Assembly: GCF_004962245.1 (NCBI RefSeq) | Contig: NZ_SUHQ01000037.1 | Coordinates: 1-64,000 of the forward strand | Origin: Mesorhizobium sp. | GTDB lineage: Bacteria; Pseudomonadota; Alphaproteobacteria; Rhizobiales; Rhizobiaceae | Direction: 5' to 3' | DNA: 64,000 bases | Shown here: in pieces, positions 43,132 through 52,100 of the stretch | How positions within the stretch are numbered: position 1 is the first letter of the stretch | Layout: the number at the start of each line of letters is the position of its first letter | Notes under the pieces: generated by a model | Databases searched by the model: none | What the model saw: only the letters and a program-made list of their open reading frames with translations | What the model was told of the DNA's origin: nothing | Program-made: the position numbers and the translations under genes

Positions 43132-44952
43132 TTAGTCCGCCTTGCGCCACCATGTCGGCAGTCGATAGCCTGATATGGGCGTCTTTTGCGGATGTTCCAG
43201 ATAGTTCCAGTAGGCAAGCCATTGCTGCGTGTTGTGCTGCATCGGAACCATGTAGTTGCCGGAGATCAGCAATCTGTCGAGAACCCGGACGGCGGCAACA
43301 TAATCCTCGCGGCTGCGGGCGTCGAGCATCGCCTCGAGTGCGGCATCCACCGCCGGATCGGCGACGCCGGCGAGATTGAATGACCCTTCGGCATTTGCGG
43401 CAGCGGATCCCCAACGCCCGAGCTGTTCGATGCCGGGCGACAGCGAGTTCTCGAAACCGCTGGTGCCGATCAGCACCTCGAAATCGAAACGTTGCTTGCG
43501 CGACTGGATCTGGTCGCCGTCAAGGCTGCGGATGGTGACATCGATACCGATCTTTCCCAGCGTGCGCTGGTAGATGGCGGCCAGACGCTCCTCATTCTGC
43601 GAGGCGATCAGGATCTCGAAGCCGAAGGGCTTCCCCCCGGGATCGAGCATCGCTCCATCCTGCAAGGTGTAGCCCGCGCCCTTCAATATATCGAAGGCGG
43701 CCTTCAGCACCTTGCGGTCCTGGCCCGAACCGTCGGCAACGGGTGGCCGCCAGGTGCCGTCCATGACATCGGCCGGCACACGGCCAGGGTAGGGTGCCAG
43801 AAGCGCCTTTTCCCTGTCGTCGGCCGGATGGCCGAGCGCGGAAAGCTCGGAATTCTGCCAATAGCTCATGGTGCGCATGTACTTGCCACCAAACAGGTTC
43901 TTGTTGGCCCATTCGAAGTCGTAGAGCATGCCGAGTGCGCGTCGAACGACCGGGTTGGAAAACTTCTGCAGCCGTGTGTTGAACAGGAACCCCGTCACCA
44001 CCGGCGGGATGCCGGTCTCGAACGTTTCGGCGATCACATCGCCCTTGTGGAAGGCCGGGAAGTCGAGATCACGCTCGCGCTTGACCGGATCGCTGTCGTC
44101 ATCGATGGCGCAGATGCCTTTCTTGAAAGCTTCCAGCTTGGCATTGGCATTGAGGAAATATTCGATGGTGATCTGGTCGTAATTGTCGAAACCGCGCTTG
44201 GCGGGGACGTCCTTGCCCCAATAATCCGGGTTACGCTTGAACACGATGCGCTGGCCGGGCGCCACTTGCGCCACGGTATAAGGCCCACTGCCGATCACGG
44301 GTTTCAGCGTGGTCCTGTCGAAGGTCTCCTTGTCGAAAGCGTGCTTCGGCACAATTGGCGTCAGCGCGATAATCAACGGGGTCTCGCGGTTGGCGTTCTC
44401 ATTGAATGTGAAGCGCACGCTGCGGTCGCCGGTTTTTTCGAGTTTGGCGACCATGCTCATGCGAGCGCTGTAGGGCGGCCGGCCTTTCTCGGTAAAGACG
44501 TCGTAAGTGAACAGCACGTCTTCCGCAGTCACCGGTTGGCCATCCGACCATTTGGCCCTCGGATCTAGGTGGAATTCGATGCTCTTGCGCTCCGGGTCCA
44601 TGTCGGCAGTGTCGGCAAGCAGACCGTAAAGGCTGAAGGCCTCATCGTCATTGCGCTGCATCAACGGCTCGAAGACGAGATTGCCGTAGATTTTATCAAT
44701 CATGCCGCGCGCCGTCGTACGCAGGCTTTTCAAGATGAACGGATTGAGATTGTCGAAGCTGCCGACGACGCAATAGGTGATGCTGCCACCCTTGGGCGCA
44801 TCGGGATTGACGTAGCTGAAATGTGTATAGTCGGCTGGCAGCGCCGGCTCACCTTGCATGGCGATCGCGTGTTTCGGCTCCGACAGAGCTGACTGGGGCA
44901 AAAGGGTGACAAACGAGATCGCGGTGATCAGCCAAACAAGAACGCGGCCCAT
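43132..44952 (-). CDS. Peptide ABC transporter substrate-binding protein (YejA-like)
   Basis: A 606-residue family 5 binding protein with signal peptide (VLVWLITAISFVTLLPQSAL) and SBP_bac_5 motifs: PDAPKGGSITYCVVGSFDNL followed by NPFILK, KWSDGQPVTAEDVLFTYDVF, GSGPYTVAQVAPGQRIVFKR, and NPVVRRALGMLYDFEWANKN. Length and the N-terminal 'HAIAMQGEPALPADYTHFSY' are as in YejA, which feeds the YejBEF importer for microcin C-like and other peptides and has been linked to resistance to antimicrobial peptides in rhizobia. No permease or ATPase genes are adjacent, so it is an orphan in this window. Confidence 0.88.
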   Translation of the reverse strand: MGRVLVWLITAISFVTLLPQSALSEPKHAIAMQGEPALPADYTHFSYVNPDAPKGGSITYCVVGSFDNLNPFILKSLRTTARGMIDKIYGNLVFEPLMQRNDDEAFSLYGLLADTADMDPERKSIEFHLDPRAKWSDGQPVTAEDVLFTYDVFTEKGRPPYSARMSMVAKLEKTGDRSVRFTFNENANRETPLIIALTPIVPKHAFDKETFDRTTLKPVIGSGPYTVAQVAPGQRIVFKRNPDYWGKDVPAKRGFDNYDQITIEYFLNANAKLEAFKKGICAIDDDSDPVKRERDLDFPAFHKGDVIAETFETGIPPVVTGFLFNTRLQKFSNPVVRRALGMLYDFEWANKNLFGGKYMRTMSYWQNSELSALGHPADDREKALLAPYPGRVPADVMDGTWRPPVADGSGQDRKVLKAAFDILKGAGYTLQDGAMLDPGGKPFGFEILIASQNEERLAAIYQRTLGKIGIDVTIRSLDGDQIQSRKQRFDFEVLIGTSGFENSLSPGIEQLGRWGSAAANAEGSFNLAGVADPAVDAALEAMLDARSREDYVAAVRVLDRLLISGNYMVPMQHNTQQWLAYWNYLEHPQKTPISGYRLPTWWRKAD

Positions 44953-45183
44953 GACCGTCTCCTTACTGGGTCGGCTTGATGATTCGGAGCGCACCCTACC
45001 ACGAGCCAGCCGCCTGCCGGCCAATCGCGAGTTCAAGAATTGCGAGTATCGGGCTGGATTCGGCACCGCTTGCAGTGTAACACGCCGTCCGAGTCATTCT
45101 GTTGCCTCATTTGGGCAACAGGTAGCAGGACCACACGGCACGAAGAAGCCGGTTCCGGGATCATTTGAGAGGAAGTGCACGAC

Positions 45184-45813
45184 ATGACGAGCCTGAACAG
45201 CAACGCGTACCGCCTTTCGGTCATGGCCGCTGGCGTGGTCGGCTTTCTGGGTGCACAACTTCCCGCTGCTTTTGCGCAGCAGCAACAGCAGATTCCGCAG
45301 GGCTGGTTCAAGGCCTGCACCAAGCAGGAAGATGTCGACATCTGCAATGTCCAGAACATCACCACTGCCGGCAACGGCCAGCTCGTCACCGGCGTCAGCC
45401 TGATCGAATTGAAGGGCAAGGTGAACCGCAAGGTGTTCCAAGTGACGGTTCCGACCGGCCGCCTGGTTCCTCCCGGCATCGGCCTTCAGATCGACTCCGG
45501 CAAGGCGCAGAAGCTCGACTATGTGATCTGCTTCCCCGACCGCTGCGTGGCGGAAGTGCCGCTGACGGATCAGCTTGTCAATTCCTTCAAGAAGGGTTCG
45601 AACCTGACGCTGACGTCGGTCAATTTCCAGAACCAGCCGAACCCGATCAAGATCGCGCTGACCGGCTTCAGCGGCGCCTTCGATGGTCCGCCGCTGCAGC
45701 AGTCGGACATCGAGGACCGGCAGAAGAAGCTTCAGGATTTCGTTGCCAAGAACAACCAGGACTTCGCCAAGAAGCTCAAGGAAGAGCAGGACAAGGCGAA
45801 GACCGCCAACTGA
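45184..45813 (+). CDS. Invasion-associated locus B (IalB) family protein
   Basis: A 209-residue periplasmic protein with signal peptide (LSVMAAGVVGFLGAQLPAAF) and the IalB domain: GWFKACTKQEDVDICNVQNI, LVPPGIGLQIDSGKAQKLDY, VICFPDRCVAEVPLTDQLVN (paired Cys). The C-terminal 40 residues are charged and helical (DFVAKNNQDFAKKLKEEQDK). IalB was named for Bartonella red-cell invasion, but the family is widespread in free-living Rhizobiales where its role is unknown. ATG 45184 is preceded by GAGAGGAA; a GTG at 45175 is less likely. A strong terminator follows. Confidence 0.88.
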   Translation: MTSLNSNAYRLSVMAAGVVGFLGAQLPAAFAQQQQQIPQGWFKACTKQEDVDICNVQNITTAGNGQLVTGVSLIELKGKVNRKVFQVTVPTGRLVPPGIGLQIDSGKAQKLDYVICFPDRCVAEVPLTDQLVNSFKKGSNLTLTSVNFQNQPNPIKIALTGFSGAFDGPPLQQSDIEDRQKKLQDFVAKNNQDFAKKLKEEQDKAKTAN

Positions 45814-45859
45814 TCGCCCTTGGGGGCCAGACGAGACAATTTCTCAAGCCAAGGAAAAG

Positions 45860-45882
45860 CGGGGCCATGCCCCGTTTTTTTT
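45860..45882. terminator. Rho-independent terminator between ialB and hspQ (bidirectional)
   Basis: Stem CGGGGC-CAT-GCCCCG (45860-45874) followed by eight T (45875-45882). On the other strand a run of A-derived T (45855-45858) follows too, so it can also end the convergent hspQ transcript. Confidence 0.9.
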
Positions 45883-45906
45883 CGTTCCGGCCGCCATTCC
45901 GCAAGG

Positions 45907-46233
45907 TCAGTGTCTTGATTGGCGTTTCGGCTCGTAGCGCCCGTCCGGCCTCTTGTCGAACATCTCGCCGATCTGCGGATGCCGCACCGGTTCGCCAGAC
46001 CGATCCTCGAGCAGGTTCTGCTCCGACACGTAAGCGATGTACTCCGTTTCCGAATTCTCGGCGAGCAAATGGTAGAAGGGCTGGTCCTTGCGCGGTCGCA
46101 CATCCGCGGGGATCGCGTCGTACCATTCGTCGGAGTTGGCGAATTGCGGGTCGACATCGAAAATGATGCCGCGGAATGGAAACAGCCGGTGGCGAACAAC
46201 CTGTCCGATCGAGAATTTCGCCGTTTTCATCAT
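45907..46233 (-). CDS. hspQ: Heat shock protein HspQ
   Basis: A 108-residue HspQ protein (YccV-like hemimethylated-DNA-binding domain): KFSIGQVVRHRLFPFRGIIF followed by DVDPQF, EWYDAIPADVRPRKDQPFYH, and EYIAYVSEQNLLEDRSGEPV. HspQ modulates Lon proteolysis in enterobacteria and also has been described as binding hemimethylated oriC. ATG 46233 (or 46230) starts the conserved part. A rhizobial repeat begins 18 bases upstream of the start and so overlaps its promoter area. Confidence 0.92.
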   Translation of the reverse strand: MMKTAKFSIGQVVRHRLFPFRGIIFDVDPQFANSDEWYDAIPADVRPRKDQPFYHLLAENSETEYIAYVSEQNLLEDRSGEPVRHPQIGEMFDKRPDGRYEPKRQSRH

Positions 46234-46251
46234 ACTCACCACTTAAGTCCA

Positions 46252-46345
46252 AGAGTGCCGCGCCTCCTTGGATGCGCAAAAAGACGCTCTAAGACTTTGA
46301 ATCTACACATTGCGCTACAAAAAATCGAGCCCGACTTTAGGGCTG
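46252..46345. repeat. Short dispersed rhizobial repeat, copy near hspQ
   Basis: About 94 bases that align by eye with the element at 52101-52200: AGAG-TG at the left, TCCTTGGATGCGCAAAAAG, then CGCTCTAAGACTTTGAATCT, then a CGCTACAAAAAATCGAGCCC tail. The layout is the same as in the later copy, with several mismatches. It fills most of the space between hspQ and the AEC gene. Confidence 0.55.
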
Positions 46346-46453
46346 CTACCCTAGCTCAATTGGCGCAGACGCCGCATCAATTCAATGCCGAGGCGCTTGA
46401 CGCCCCGTCACGCTACGGGCTAGCCCCGCCCGAGAGTTTCGCACCAGCACAAA

Positions 46454-47416
46454 ATGTCAGACGTCATCGGTCTTGTTCTTCCGTTCTTCGGGTTGATTTT
46501 CATGGGTTTCCTGGTGGCGCGCATCACCAGGCAGCCGCTGGAAGCGCTCGGTTGGATGAACACCTTCATCGTGTATGTCGCGCTCCCCGCCCTGTTCTTC
46601 CAACTGCTTGCAAAGACTCCGTTCGAGCGGCTGACGGAATGGGGCTTCATCTTGGGCTCGGTCTTCTCGACATACACGATCTTTTCGCTGATGTTCGTTT
46701 GGTCGGTGCTGACGTCGCGAGGCGAGATCGCGCAATCGACCATCAAGGCGCTCGCCGCTGCCTATGGCAATATTGGCTATATGGGACCGGGGCTTGCATT
46801 GCTGGCCTTCGGCGAGGAAGCGGCGGTGCCGGTGGCCCTGATCTTCTGTTTCGAGAACATCGTGCATTTCGCCGTCGCGCCAATGATGATGGCGCTTTCC
46901 GGCGATGAAAAGACATCGCCGTTGCGGCTCGTTCTGGGTGTTCTCAGGAAGATCGTGTTGCACCCGTTCATCATTGCGACCGCCATGGGCGTGGCTGCCG
47001 CCTATATCGGTTTTCACCCGCCTGTGCCGGTGGAACGCTTCCTCGAATATCTCTCCCGGGCCGCGGCACCTTGCGCGCTGTTCGCCATGGGCGTCACCCT
47101 GGCGCTCAGACCCCTTGATCGTGTCCCGCACGAACTGGCGTTGATCGCTGCGCTGAAGCTGATCCTGCACCCGTTACTTTGCTATGTCGTGCTGAGCTGG
47201 GTCGGCGATTTTTCCGAGACCTGGCTGTTTTCGGCGGTGCTGCTGGCGGCATTGCCGACCGCAACCAATGTCTTCGTCATCGCCCAGCAATATGGCGTCT
47301 GGGTGCAACGTGCCTCAGCCAGCGTGCTGATCACCACTTGCCTCTCGGTCATGACGGTGACCGGGCTGCTCTACATGATCCGTCATGGCGTTCTACCTCC
47401 GGACCTGTTTCCTTAA
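46454..47416 (+). CDS. AEC-family (auxin efflux carrier-type) permease
   Basis: A 320-residue membrane protein with about ten helices in the AEC arrangement: VIGLVLPFFGLIFMGFLVAR, GWMNTFIVYVALPALFFQLL (the 'N-x-x-Y-x-x-P' helix), AAYGNIGYMGPGLALLAFGE in the first half, and PTATNVFVIAQQYGVWVQRA near the end (crossover helix). Bacterial AEC proteins transport dicarboxylates, malonate or similar acids. Its 3' end overlaps that of the convergent monooxygenase gene by 24 bases. Substrate not known. Confidence 0.9.
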   Translation: MSDVIGLVLPFFGLIFMGFLVARITRQPLEALGWMNTFIVYVALPALFFQLLAKTPFERLTEWGFILGSVFSTYTIFSLMFVWSVLTSRGEIAQSTIKALAAAYGNIGYMGPGLALLAFGEEAAVPVALIFCFENIVHFAVAPMMMALSGDEKTSPLRLVLGVLRKIVLHPFIIATAMGVAAAYIGFHPPVPVERFLEYLSRAAAPCALFAMGVTLALRPLDRVPHELALIAALKLILHPLLCYVVLSWVGDFSETWLFSAVLLAALPTATNVFVIAQQYGVWVQRASASVLITTCLSVMTVTGLLYMIRHGVLPPDLFP

Positions 47417-48604
47417 GCCGCCGGCGAGCGCCGCAAAACCACTACCGGGCCGCATCCCCTCGCGCATGAAAAAGGCGCGGAGCGGCGCGAAGCCACCGAG
47501 CACGCCGAGGCCGGCGCTGCGCGCCATCTGCGCCGGCAGCATGTCCGAGAGCAGCGACTTGTTGAGCAGATTGACCGCGCTGCTGCGTGCCAGAATGTCG
47601 GGCCGCCGCCTGAAATCATAGGCCGCGAGTGCCTTGGCGGCGCCTGGATCTTCCCTGTTTTCGCAAGAAATTCCAATCAGATCGTCGATATCTCTGATAC
47701 CAAGGTTGAGACCTTGCGCGCCAATCGGCGGAAACACATGGGCGGCTTCGCCGACAAGCGCCACCCGGTTTCGCGCGAAGCACCGGGGCGTCACGCCCGA
47801 AAGCGGGTAGATCTGCCGGCCGGCCTCCACAGATACCCGGCCCAGCATCGATTGCATCAGCTGTTCGACCCGCTTCGAAAGAGTGGCATCGTCCAGTGCG
47901 GCGAGCTCTTTCGCGGTTTCCGGTTCTACCACCCAGACAAGACTGGACCGGTTGCCGGGCAGGGGGACCTGGGTGAACGGGCCGGTTTCGGTGTGGAATT
48001 CGGTCGAGGTGAAGGCATGATCGCTGCGGTGGCCGAAATTGAGAACCAATGCCGCCTGCGGATAGGATCGGGCGGATGTCGAGATGCCGGCAGCCTCGCG
48101 GGCCGGCGACAGACGCCCGTCGGCGGCGACCGCCAGCGATGCCGCGATCTCACTGCCGTCAGACAGGACCGCATGGGCATGATCGGCGTCGAGGCGCCAG
48201 GTCTCCACCATCGATTTTCGCCATTCGATGCCGGAATGCGCGGTGACGACCCCGGCAAGCGCGGGGTTAAGCGCGCTGTTGGGCAAATTCAGCCCGAACT
48301 GCTCCTCGCCGATATCACTGGCGCGAAAAATGACCACCGGGCTGCGGATCAGCCGGCTGGTTGCATCGACGATGCGCATCACCTTCAGCGGTGCGGCCTG
48401 GGGTCTCACCTTGTCGAGGACGCCCAACCGCTCGAGGATATCCAGGGCAGGGTTCATCAAGGCCGTCGTGCGGCCGTCCTGGCCATTTGCCTCAGGGCCG
48501 ACGAGTGTCACGGAAAAGCCGGCATCCGCGAAGCCAAGTGCTGCGATCAGCCCTGCCGGGCCGCTGCCGGCAACCAGTATCCGTGCTGTCTCCCGATGAT
48601 CCAA
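47393..48604 (-). CDS. UbiH/VisC-type FAD monooxygenase
   Basis: A 403-residue flavoprotein monooxygenase (UbiH/COQ6 family). It has ILVAGSGPAGLIAALGFADA (FAD Rossmann motif), VAADGRLSPAREAAGI (the DG motif) and NRVALVGEAAHVFPPIGAQG followed by LNLGIRD (the second FAD motif, GD-like). Members hydroxylate the ubiquinone ring or related aromatics. No ATG suits the start: TTG 48604 has GGGAAG 6 bases upstream and opens at the family's usual point; in-frame sequence continues further up. In many rhizobia this gene is annotated UbiH/UbiF/VisC/COQ6; which hydroxylation is done cannot be told. Confidence 0.85.
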   Translation of the reverse strand: MDHRETARILVAGSGPAGLIAALGFADAGFSVTLVGPEANGQDGRTTALMNPALDILERLGVLDKVRPQAAPLKVMRIVDATSRLIRSPVVIFRASDIGEEQFGLNLPNSALNPALAGVVTAHSGIEWRKSMVETWRLDADHAHAVLSDGSEIAASLAVAADGRLSPAREAAGISTSARSYPQAALVLNFGHRSDHAFTSTEFHTETGPFTQVPLPGNRSSLVWVVEPETAKELAALDDATLSKRVEQLMQSMLGRVSVEAGRQIYPLSGVTPRCFARNRVALVGEAAHVFPPIGAQGLNLGIRDIDDLIGISCENREDPGAAKALAAYDFRRRPDILARSSAVNLLNKSLLSDMLPAQMARSAGLGVLGGFAPLRAFFMREGMRPGSGFAALAGGLRKQVRR

Positions 48605-48667
48605 AATCGACTTCCCGATTGCGATGCGAGGTCGTCGGTCCGACCTGGTGAGGATATAGGTCAGATC

Positions 48668-49603
48668 ATGCGGCTTGATCAACGCGGCGATTCGGCCCAT
48701 TCGATTGCCATGACCGGCCAAGACCACGATTTCAGCCACCTCGACCGTGCAGGCCGCGCAACGGCAAGCGTCTCGCGCAATCCACGACTGACGGTCAACA
48801 TCATTTTGGGCGCAAGCGTCCTCCTGGCATGGCTGTTTCTTGGCACCATGGCGATACGTGGCGCCGAGAGTCGGGGGCTGAACATCGATGCACCCGGCGA
48901 CACGATGCTCAGATATCTGCCGAAGCTGCCGCTGCCGGACTTTTTCGAGCGCTTCTTCACCCTTTGTCTTGCACCCGCGCCGCTCGAGGGAGGCGGCGCG
49001 CAGGCCGGAGCGCTTATCGTCATGTGGTTCCTGATGGCGGTCGCCACCATGCTCCCCTCGGCGGCGCCGATGATCCGCACCTATTGCGAGATCGCCGATA
49101 CCGCGCGGATCAAGGGCGAATCGGTTGTCCATCCGCTGGTCCTGGTCGCCGGTTACCTCAGCGTGTGGCTGGCTGCGTCGGTGGTGTTTGCGGCGCTGAC
49201 GCTCGTGGTCCACGCCTTCGCCTCATCTGCGCAGATGCTCGACCCGGTGATTGGACCGACCGGCGCAGCCGCGCTTTTGGTTGCCGGCCTCTACCAGTTG
49301 AGCGGCCTGAAGGAAGCCTGCCTGACAAAATGCAAAAACCCGTTCTCGATCCTGTTTTCGAACTGGAGCGCGAGGCCAGGCCGCATTTTGCGGCTCGGCA
49401 TGGAGCAGGGCGTGTGGTGTCTCGGCTGCTGCTGGGCGCTGATGCTGGTGATGTTCGCCGTCGGTGTGATGAACGTGTTCTGGATGGCGCTGATCGGCCT
49501 GTTCACCTTGATCGAAAAACAGACGGCGGCCAGGCTGCCAACCCGGATCGCCGGTGTGATACTGCTTGTCTGGGCAACCGCCCTGCTAGTAGTCTCGGCA
49601 TGA
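48668..49603 (+). CDS. DUF2182 membrane protein
   Basis: A 311-residue protein with five or six membrane helices and the DUF2182 motifs: LIVMWFLMAVATMLPSAAPM followed by IRTYCEIAD, YQLSGLKEACLTKCKNPFSI followed by L, and GMEQGVWCLGCCWALMLVMF. The 'YQ-P-K--CL--C--P' and 'G--C-GCCW-LM' signatures with paired Cys suggest metal or heme handling. DUF2182 genes are typically found directly before DUF1326 genes, as here. Start uncertain between ATG 48668 and 48710. It diverges from the UbiH-like gene. Confidence 0.85.
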   Translation: MRLDQRGDSAHSIAMTGQDHDFSHLDRAGRATASVSRNPRLTVNIILGASVLLAWLFLGTMAIRGAESRGLNIDAPGDTMLRYLPKLPLPDFFERFFTLCLAPAPLEGGGAQAGALIVMWFLMAVATMLPSAAPMIRTYCEIADTARIKGESVVHPLVLVAGYLSVWLAASVVFAALTLVVHAFASSAQMLDPVIGPTGAAALLVAGLYQLSGLKEACLTKCKNPFSILFSNWSARPGRILRLGMEQGVWCLGCCWALMLVMFAVGVMNVFWMALIGLFTLIEKQTAARLPTRIAGVILLVWATALLVVSA

Positions 49604-49617
49604 GGGGAGAGAATTCG

Positions 49618-50232
49618 ATGGCAGATCAAAGCTGGGCAATGAAAGGGGAACTGGTACTCTCCTGCAATTGCACGGTTTTTTGCCCTTGCGTGCTGTCTCT
49701 CGGCAATCATCCGCCGACCGAGGGCTATTGCCAGACCTGGGCAGGGTTCCGCATCGATGCCGGCCATTTCGGCGAGGTCGATCTGTCCGGACTCAATCTT
49801 GGGCTGGTCATGGAAATCCCTGGCTATATGAGCCGCGGCAACTGGACCGCCGGCCTGTTCATCGACAAGCGCGCCTCAGTCTATGCGGTAAAAGCGCTGA
49901 CCAGGATTTTCACCGGCAAGGCTGGCGGAACCACCTCGCTGCTCTCCATCCTGGTCGGAAAGTTCCTCGGCGTCGAGCAAGCGCCGATCACCTATGAGAC
50001 GCGTGACAGGACGCGGATCTTCCAGATACCGAAGATCATCGACGGGGCGGTAACGCCGATTCCCGGCAAGGATCGCGACAAGGACACGATCATCAGCAAT
50101 TCGGAGTACTGGATCGCACCGGAAATCATCGTCGCCAGGTCCGACAAGAGCAAGATGCGGGCTTTCGGCCGCAACTGGAACTTTGCCGGCCGCTCTGCCG
50201 AAATTTGCAAGCTGGACTGGCGGGGCCCGTGA
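49618..50232 (+). CDS. DUF1326 protein
   Basis: A 204-residue soluble protein with the DUF1326 N-terminal cluster ELVLSCNCTVFCPCVLSLGN (CNC and CPC Cys), GYCQTWAGFRIDAGHFGEVD, and NSEYWIAPEIIVARSDKSKM near the end. It has perfect ribosome-binding sequence (AGGGGAGAGAATTCG before ATG 49618), 14 bases after the DUF2182 stop. DUF1326-DUF2182 pairs are common and uncharacterised; Cys clusters on both suggest a shared metal or thiol function. Its stop overlaps the start of pcs (GTGA). Confidence 0.85.
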   Translation: MADQSWAMKGELVLSCNCTVFCPCVLSLGNHPPTEGYCQTWAGFRIDAGHFGEVDLSGLNLGLVMEIPGYMSRGNWTAGLFIDKRASVYAVKALTRIFTGKAGGTTSLLSILVGKFLGVEQAPITYETRDRTRIFQIPKIIDGAVTPIPGKDRDKDTIISNSEYWIAPEIIVARSDKSKMRAFGRNWNFAGRSAEICKLDWRGP

Positions 50233-51056
50233 ACAAGAAGGGACCCGTGAGCAAGAAGAAGACGACGGCCAGGAAAATCGCCGACCGGATTCCGATGCCG
50301 AAGAAGAAGGTCACGTGGCCGCAGGCGCGCGCGTTTTCGGTCCATCTGCTGACAGCGTCGGGCTCGTTCCTCGCATTCCTGTCGCTGGTGGCGGCGAGCG
50401 AGGGGCGCTGGACGGCAATGTTCTGGTGGCTGGGACTGGCGTTGTTCGTCGACGGCATCGACGGGCCGATCGCCAGAAAGCTCGAGGTCAAAGAAATCCT
50501 GCCGACATGGTCGGGCGAACTCCTCGACAACATCATCGACTACGTGACCTACGTGCTGATTCCGGCCTTCGCGCTTTATCAGCGCGGCTTCATGGGCGAG
50601 GGCCTCTCGTTCCTGGCAGCGGCGATCATCGTCGTGTCGAGCGCGATCTACTATGCCGACACCGGCATGAAGACGAAGGAGAATTTCTTCAAGGGGTTTC
50701 CGGTGGTCTGGAACATGGTGGTGTTCACGCTGTTCGTCATCGATCCGGGACAATGGGTTTCCTTCGCCGTGGTCGTGGTGGCCGGCATCCTGACCTTCGT
50801 GCCGATCAATTTCATCCACCCGGTGCGGGTGGTGCGGCTGCGGCCGATCAACCTTGGGATGACGCTGCTATGGTGCGCTTTCGGAGCGCTGGCCCTGGCG
50901 CAGGCCGCTCTTGCCGCCTTCTACGACCAGATCGGCGTCCTGGGCGAGCAGGTAAGTGTCTTCACCAAGATCGGCATCACGGTCACCGGGCTTTACCTCG
51001 CCTGCATCGGCGGTATCATGCAGCTCTTTCCAACGCTCGGCGCCAGGAAAGCCTGA
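50229..51056 (+). CDS. pcs: Phosphatidylcholine synthase
   Basis: Condenses CDP-diacylglycerol with choline to phosphatidylcholine, a membrane lipid needed by rhizobia for symbiosis. The 275-residue protein has eight or so membrane helices and the CDP-alcohol phosphotransferase signature DGIDGPIARKLEVKEILPTW then SGELLDNIIDYVTYV, as in Pcs (DGxDGxxAR...G-xxxD-xxD). The start is probably GTG 50229, which overlaps the DUF1326 stop (GTGA); a second GTG at 50247 is possible. A very basic N-terminal stretch (KKKTTARKIADRIPMPKKKV) precedes the first helix. Confidence 0.93.
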   Translation: MNKKGPVSKKKTTARKIADRIPMPKKKVTWPQARAFSVHLLTASGSFLAFLSLVAASEGRWTAMFWWLGLALFVDGIDGPIARKLEVKEILPTWSGELLDNIIDYVTYVLIPAFALYQRGFMGEGLSFLAAAIIVVSSAIYYADTGMKTKENFFKGFPVVWNMVVFTLFVIDPGQWVSFAVVVVAGILTFVPINFIHPVRVVRLRPINLGMTLLWCAFGALALAQAALAAFYDQIGVLGEQVSVFTKIGITVTGLYLACIGGIMQLFPTLGARKA

Positions 51057-51090
51057 TCCGAGAAAGCCTGATCCCGAGAGAGCCTGGTCA

Positions 51091-52068
51091 ATGTCCAAAG
51101 CAATCCGCATCCACGCCAATGGCGGTCCGGAGGTTCTGACCTATGAGGACGCCGACCCGGGCCAACCGGGCTCGGGACAAGTCCTGGTCAGGCACACGGC
51201 GATCGGCCTCAATTTCATCGACGTCTACCATCGCTCCGGCCTTTATCCGCCGCCGGGCGGTTTCCCGCTGATACCCGGCAGCGAGGCAGCCGGCGTGGTT
51301 ATGGGCGTCGGCGCGGACGTCGACTGGCTGAAGCCGGGCGATCGCATCGCCTACGCCGTGACGACTGGCGCCTATGCCGAGCAGCGCTTGATCGACGCCG
51401 ACCGCGTGGTGAAGGTGCCGGACGGCATCAGCGACGAACAGGCAGCCGCCATGATGCTGAAGGGGATGACGGCGGAATATCTGCTGCGACGTACCTTCAA
51501 GGTGAAGGCGGGCGACACGATCCTGTTTCACGCGGCGGCCGGCGGCGTCGGGCTGATCCTCGGCCAATGGGCGAAGCATCTTGGCGCGACCGTGATCGGC
51601 ACCGCCAGCTCTACCGACAAGATCGAGCTGGCCAAGGCGCATGGCTTTGACCATGTCATCAATTACCGTGAGCAGGATTTCGTCGCCGGCGTCGTCGCCA
51701 TCACCGGTGGCAAGAAGTGCGACGTCGTCTATGATTCGGTGGGCAACGATACCTTTCCGGCCTCGCTTGACTGCCTGAAGCCGCTCGGCATGTTCGCCAG
51801 CTTCGGTCAATCGTCAGGGCCGGTCCCGCCGTTCAGCATATCGTTGCTGGCGCAGAAGGGTTCGCTGTTCGCAACCCGTCCGACCTTGTTCGTCTACAAC
51901 GCCAAGCGCGAAGACCTGGAGGCTTCCGCCGCCGCGCTGTTCGAAATCGTGCTCAGTGGCGCGGTCAAGATCAAGATCAACCAGCGCTACGCTCTCAAGG
52001 ACGTCGGCAATGCGCATTCCGACCTTGAAAGCCGCAGGACGACCGGGACAACCATTCTCATCCCCTGA
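51091..52068 (+). CDS. Quinone oxidoreductase (NADPH, zinc-independent MDR)
   Basis: A 325-residue medium-chain dehydrogenase/reductase of the QorA type: IGLNFIDVYHRSGLYPPPGG, the NADPH site TILFHAAAGGVGLILGQWAK (AAGGVG), and GNDTFPASLDCLKPLGMFAS followed by FGQSSGPV. The zinc ligands of alcohol dehydrogenases are absent, as in quinone reductases. It is 34 bases after the pcs stop on the same strand and may be read with it. ATG 51091 has GAGAG upstream. Confidence 0.92.
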   Translation: MSKAIRIHANGGPEVLTYEDADPGQPGSGQVLVRHTAIGLNFIDVYHRSGLYPPPGGFPLIPGSEAAGVVMGVGADVDWLKPGDRIAYAVTTGAYAEQRLIDADRVVKVPDGISDEQAAAMMLKGMTAEYLLRRTFKVKAGDTILFHAAAGGVGLILGQWAKHLGATVIGTASSTDKIELAKAHGFDHVINYREQDFVAGVVAITGGKKCDVVYDSVGNDTFPASLDCLKPLGMFASFGQSSGPVPPFSISLLAQKGSLFATRPTLFVYNAKREDLEASAAALFEIVLSGAVKIKINQRYALKDVGNAHSDLESRRTTGTTILIP

Positions 52069-52100
52069 GCCTTTCCACCACTTGAGCCTTGCTTTCCCTT

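Noticed and set aside
47714..48667. Long N-terminal extension of the DUF2182 frame
   Set aside because: This part is the antisense of the UbiH-like gene; the conserved DUF2182 sequence starts after 48700.
50183..51139. 318-codon plus-strand frame overlapping pcs
   Set aside because: It is a +1 shadow of pcs; the pcs frame carries the CDP-alcohol phosphotransferase motif and membrane helices.
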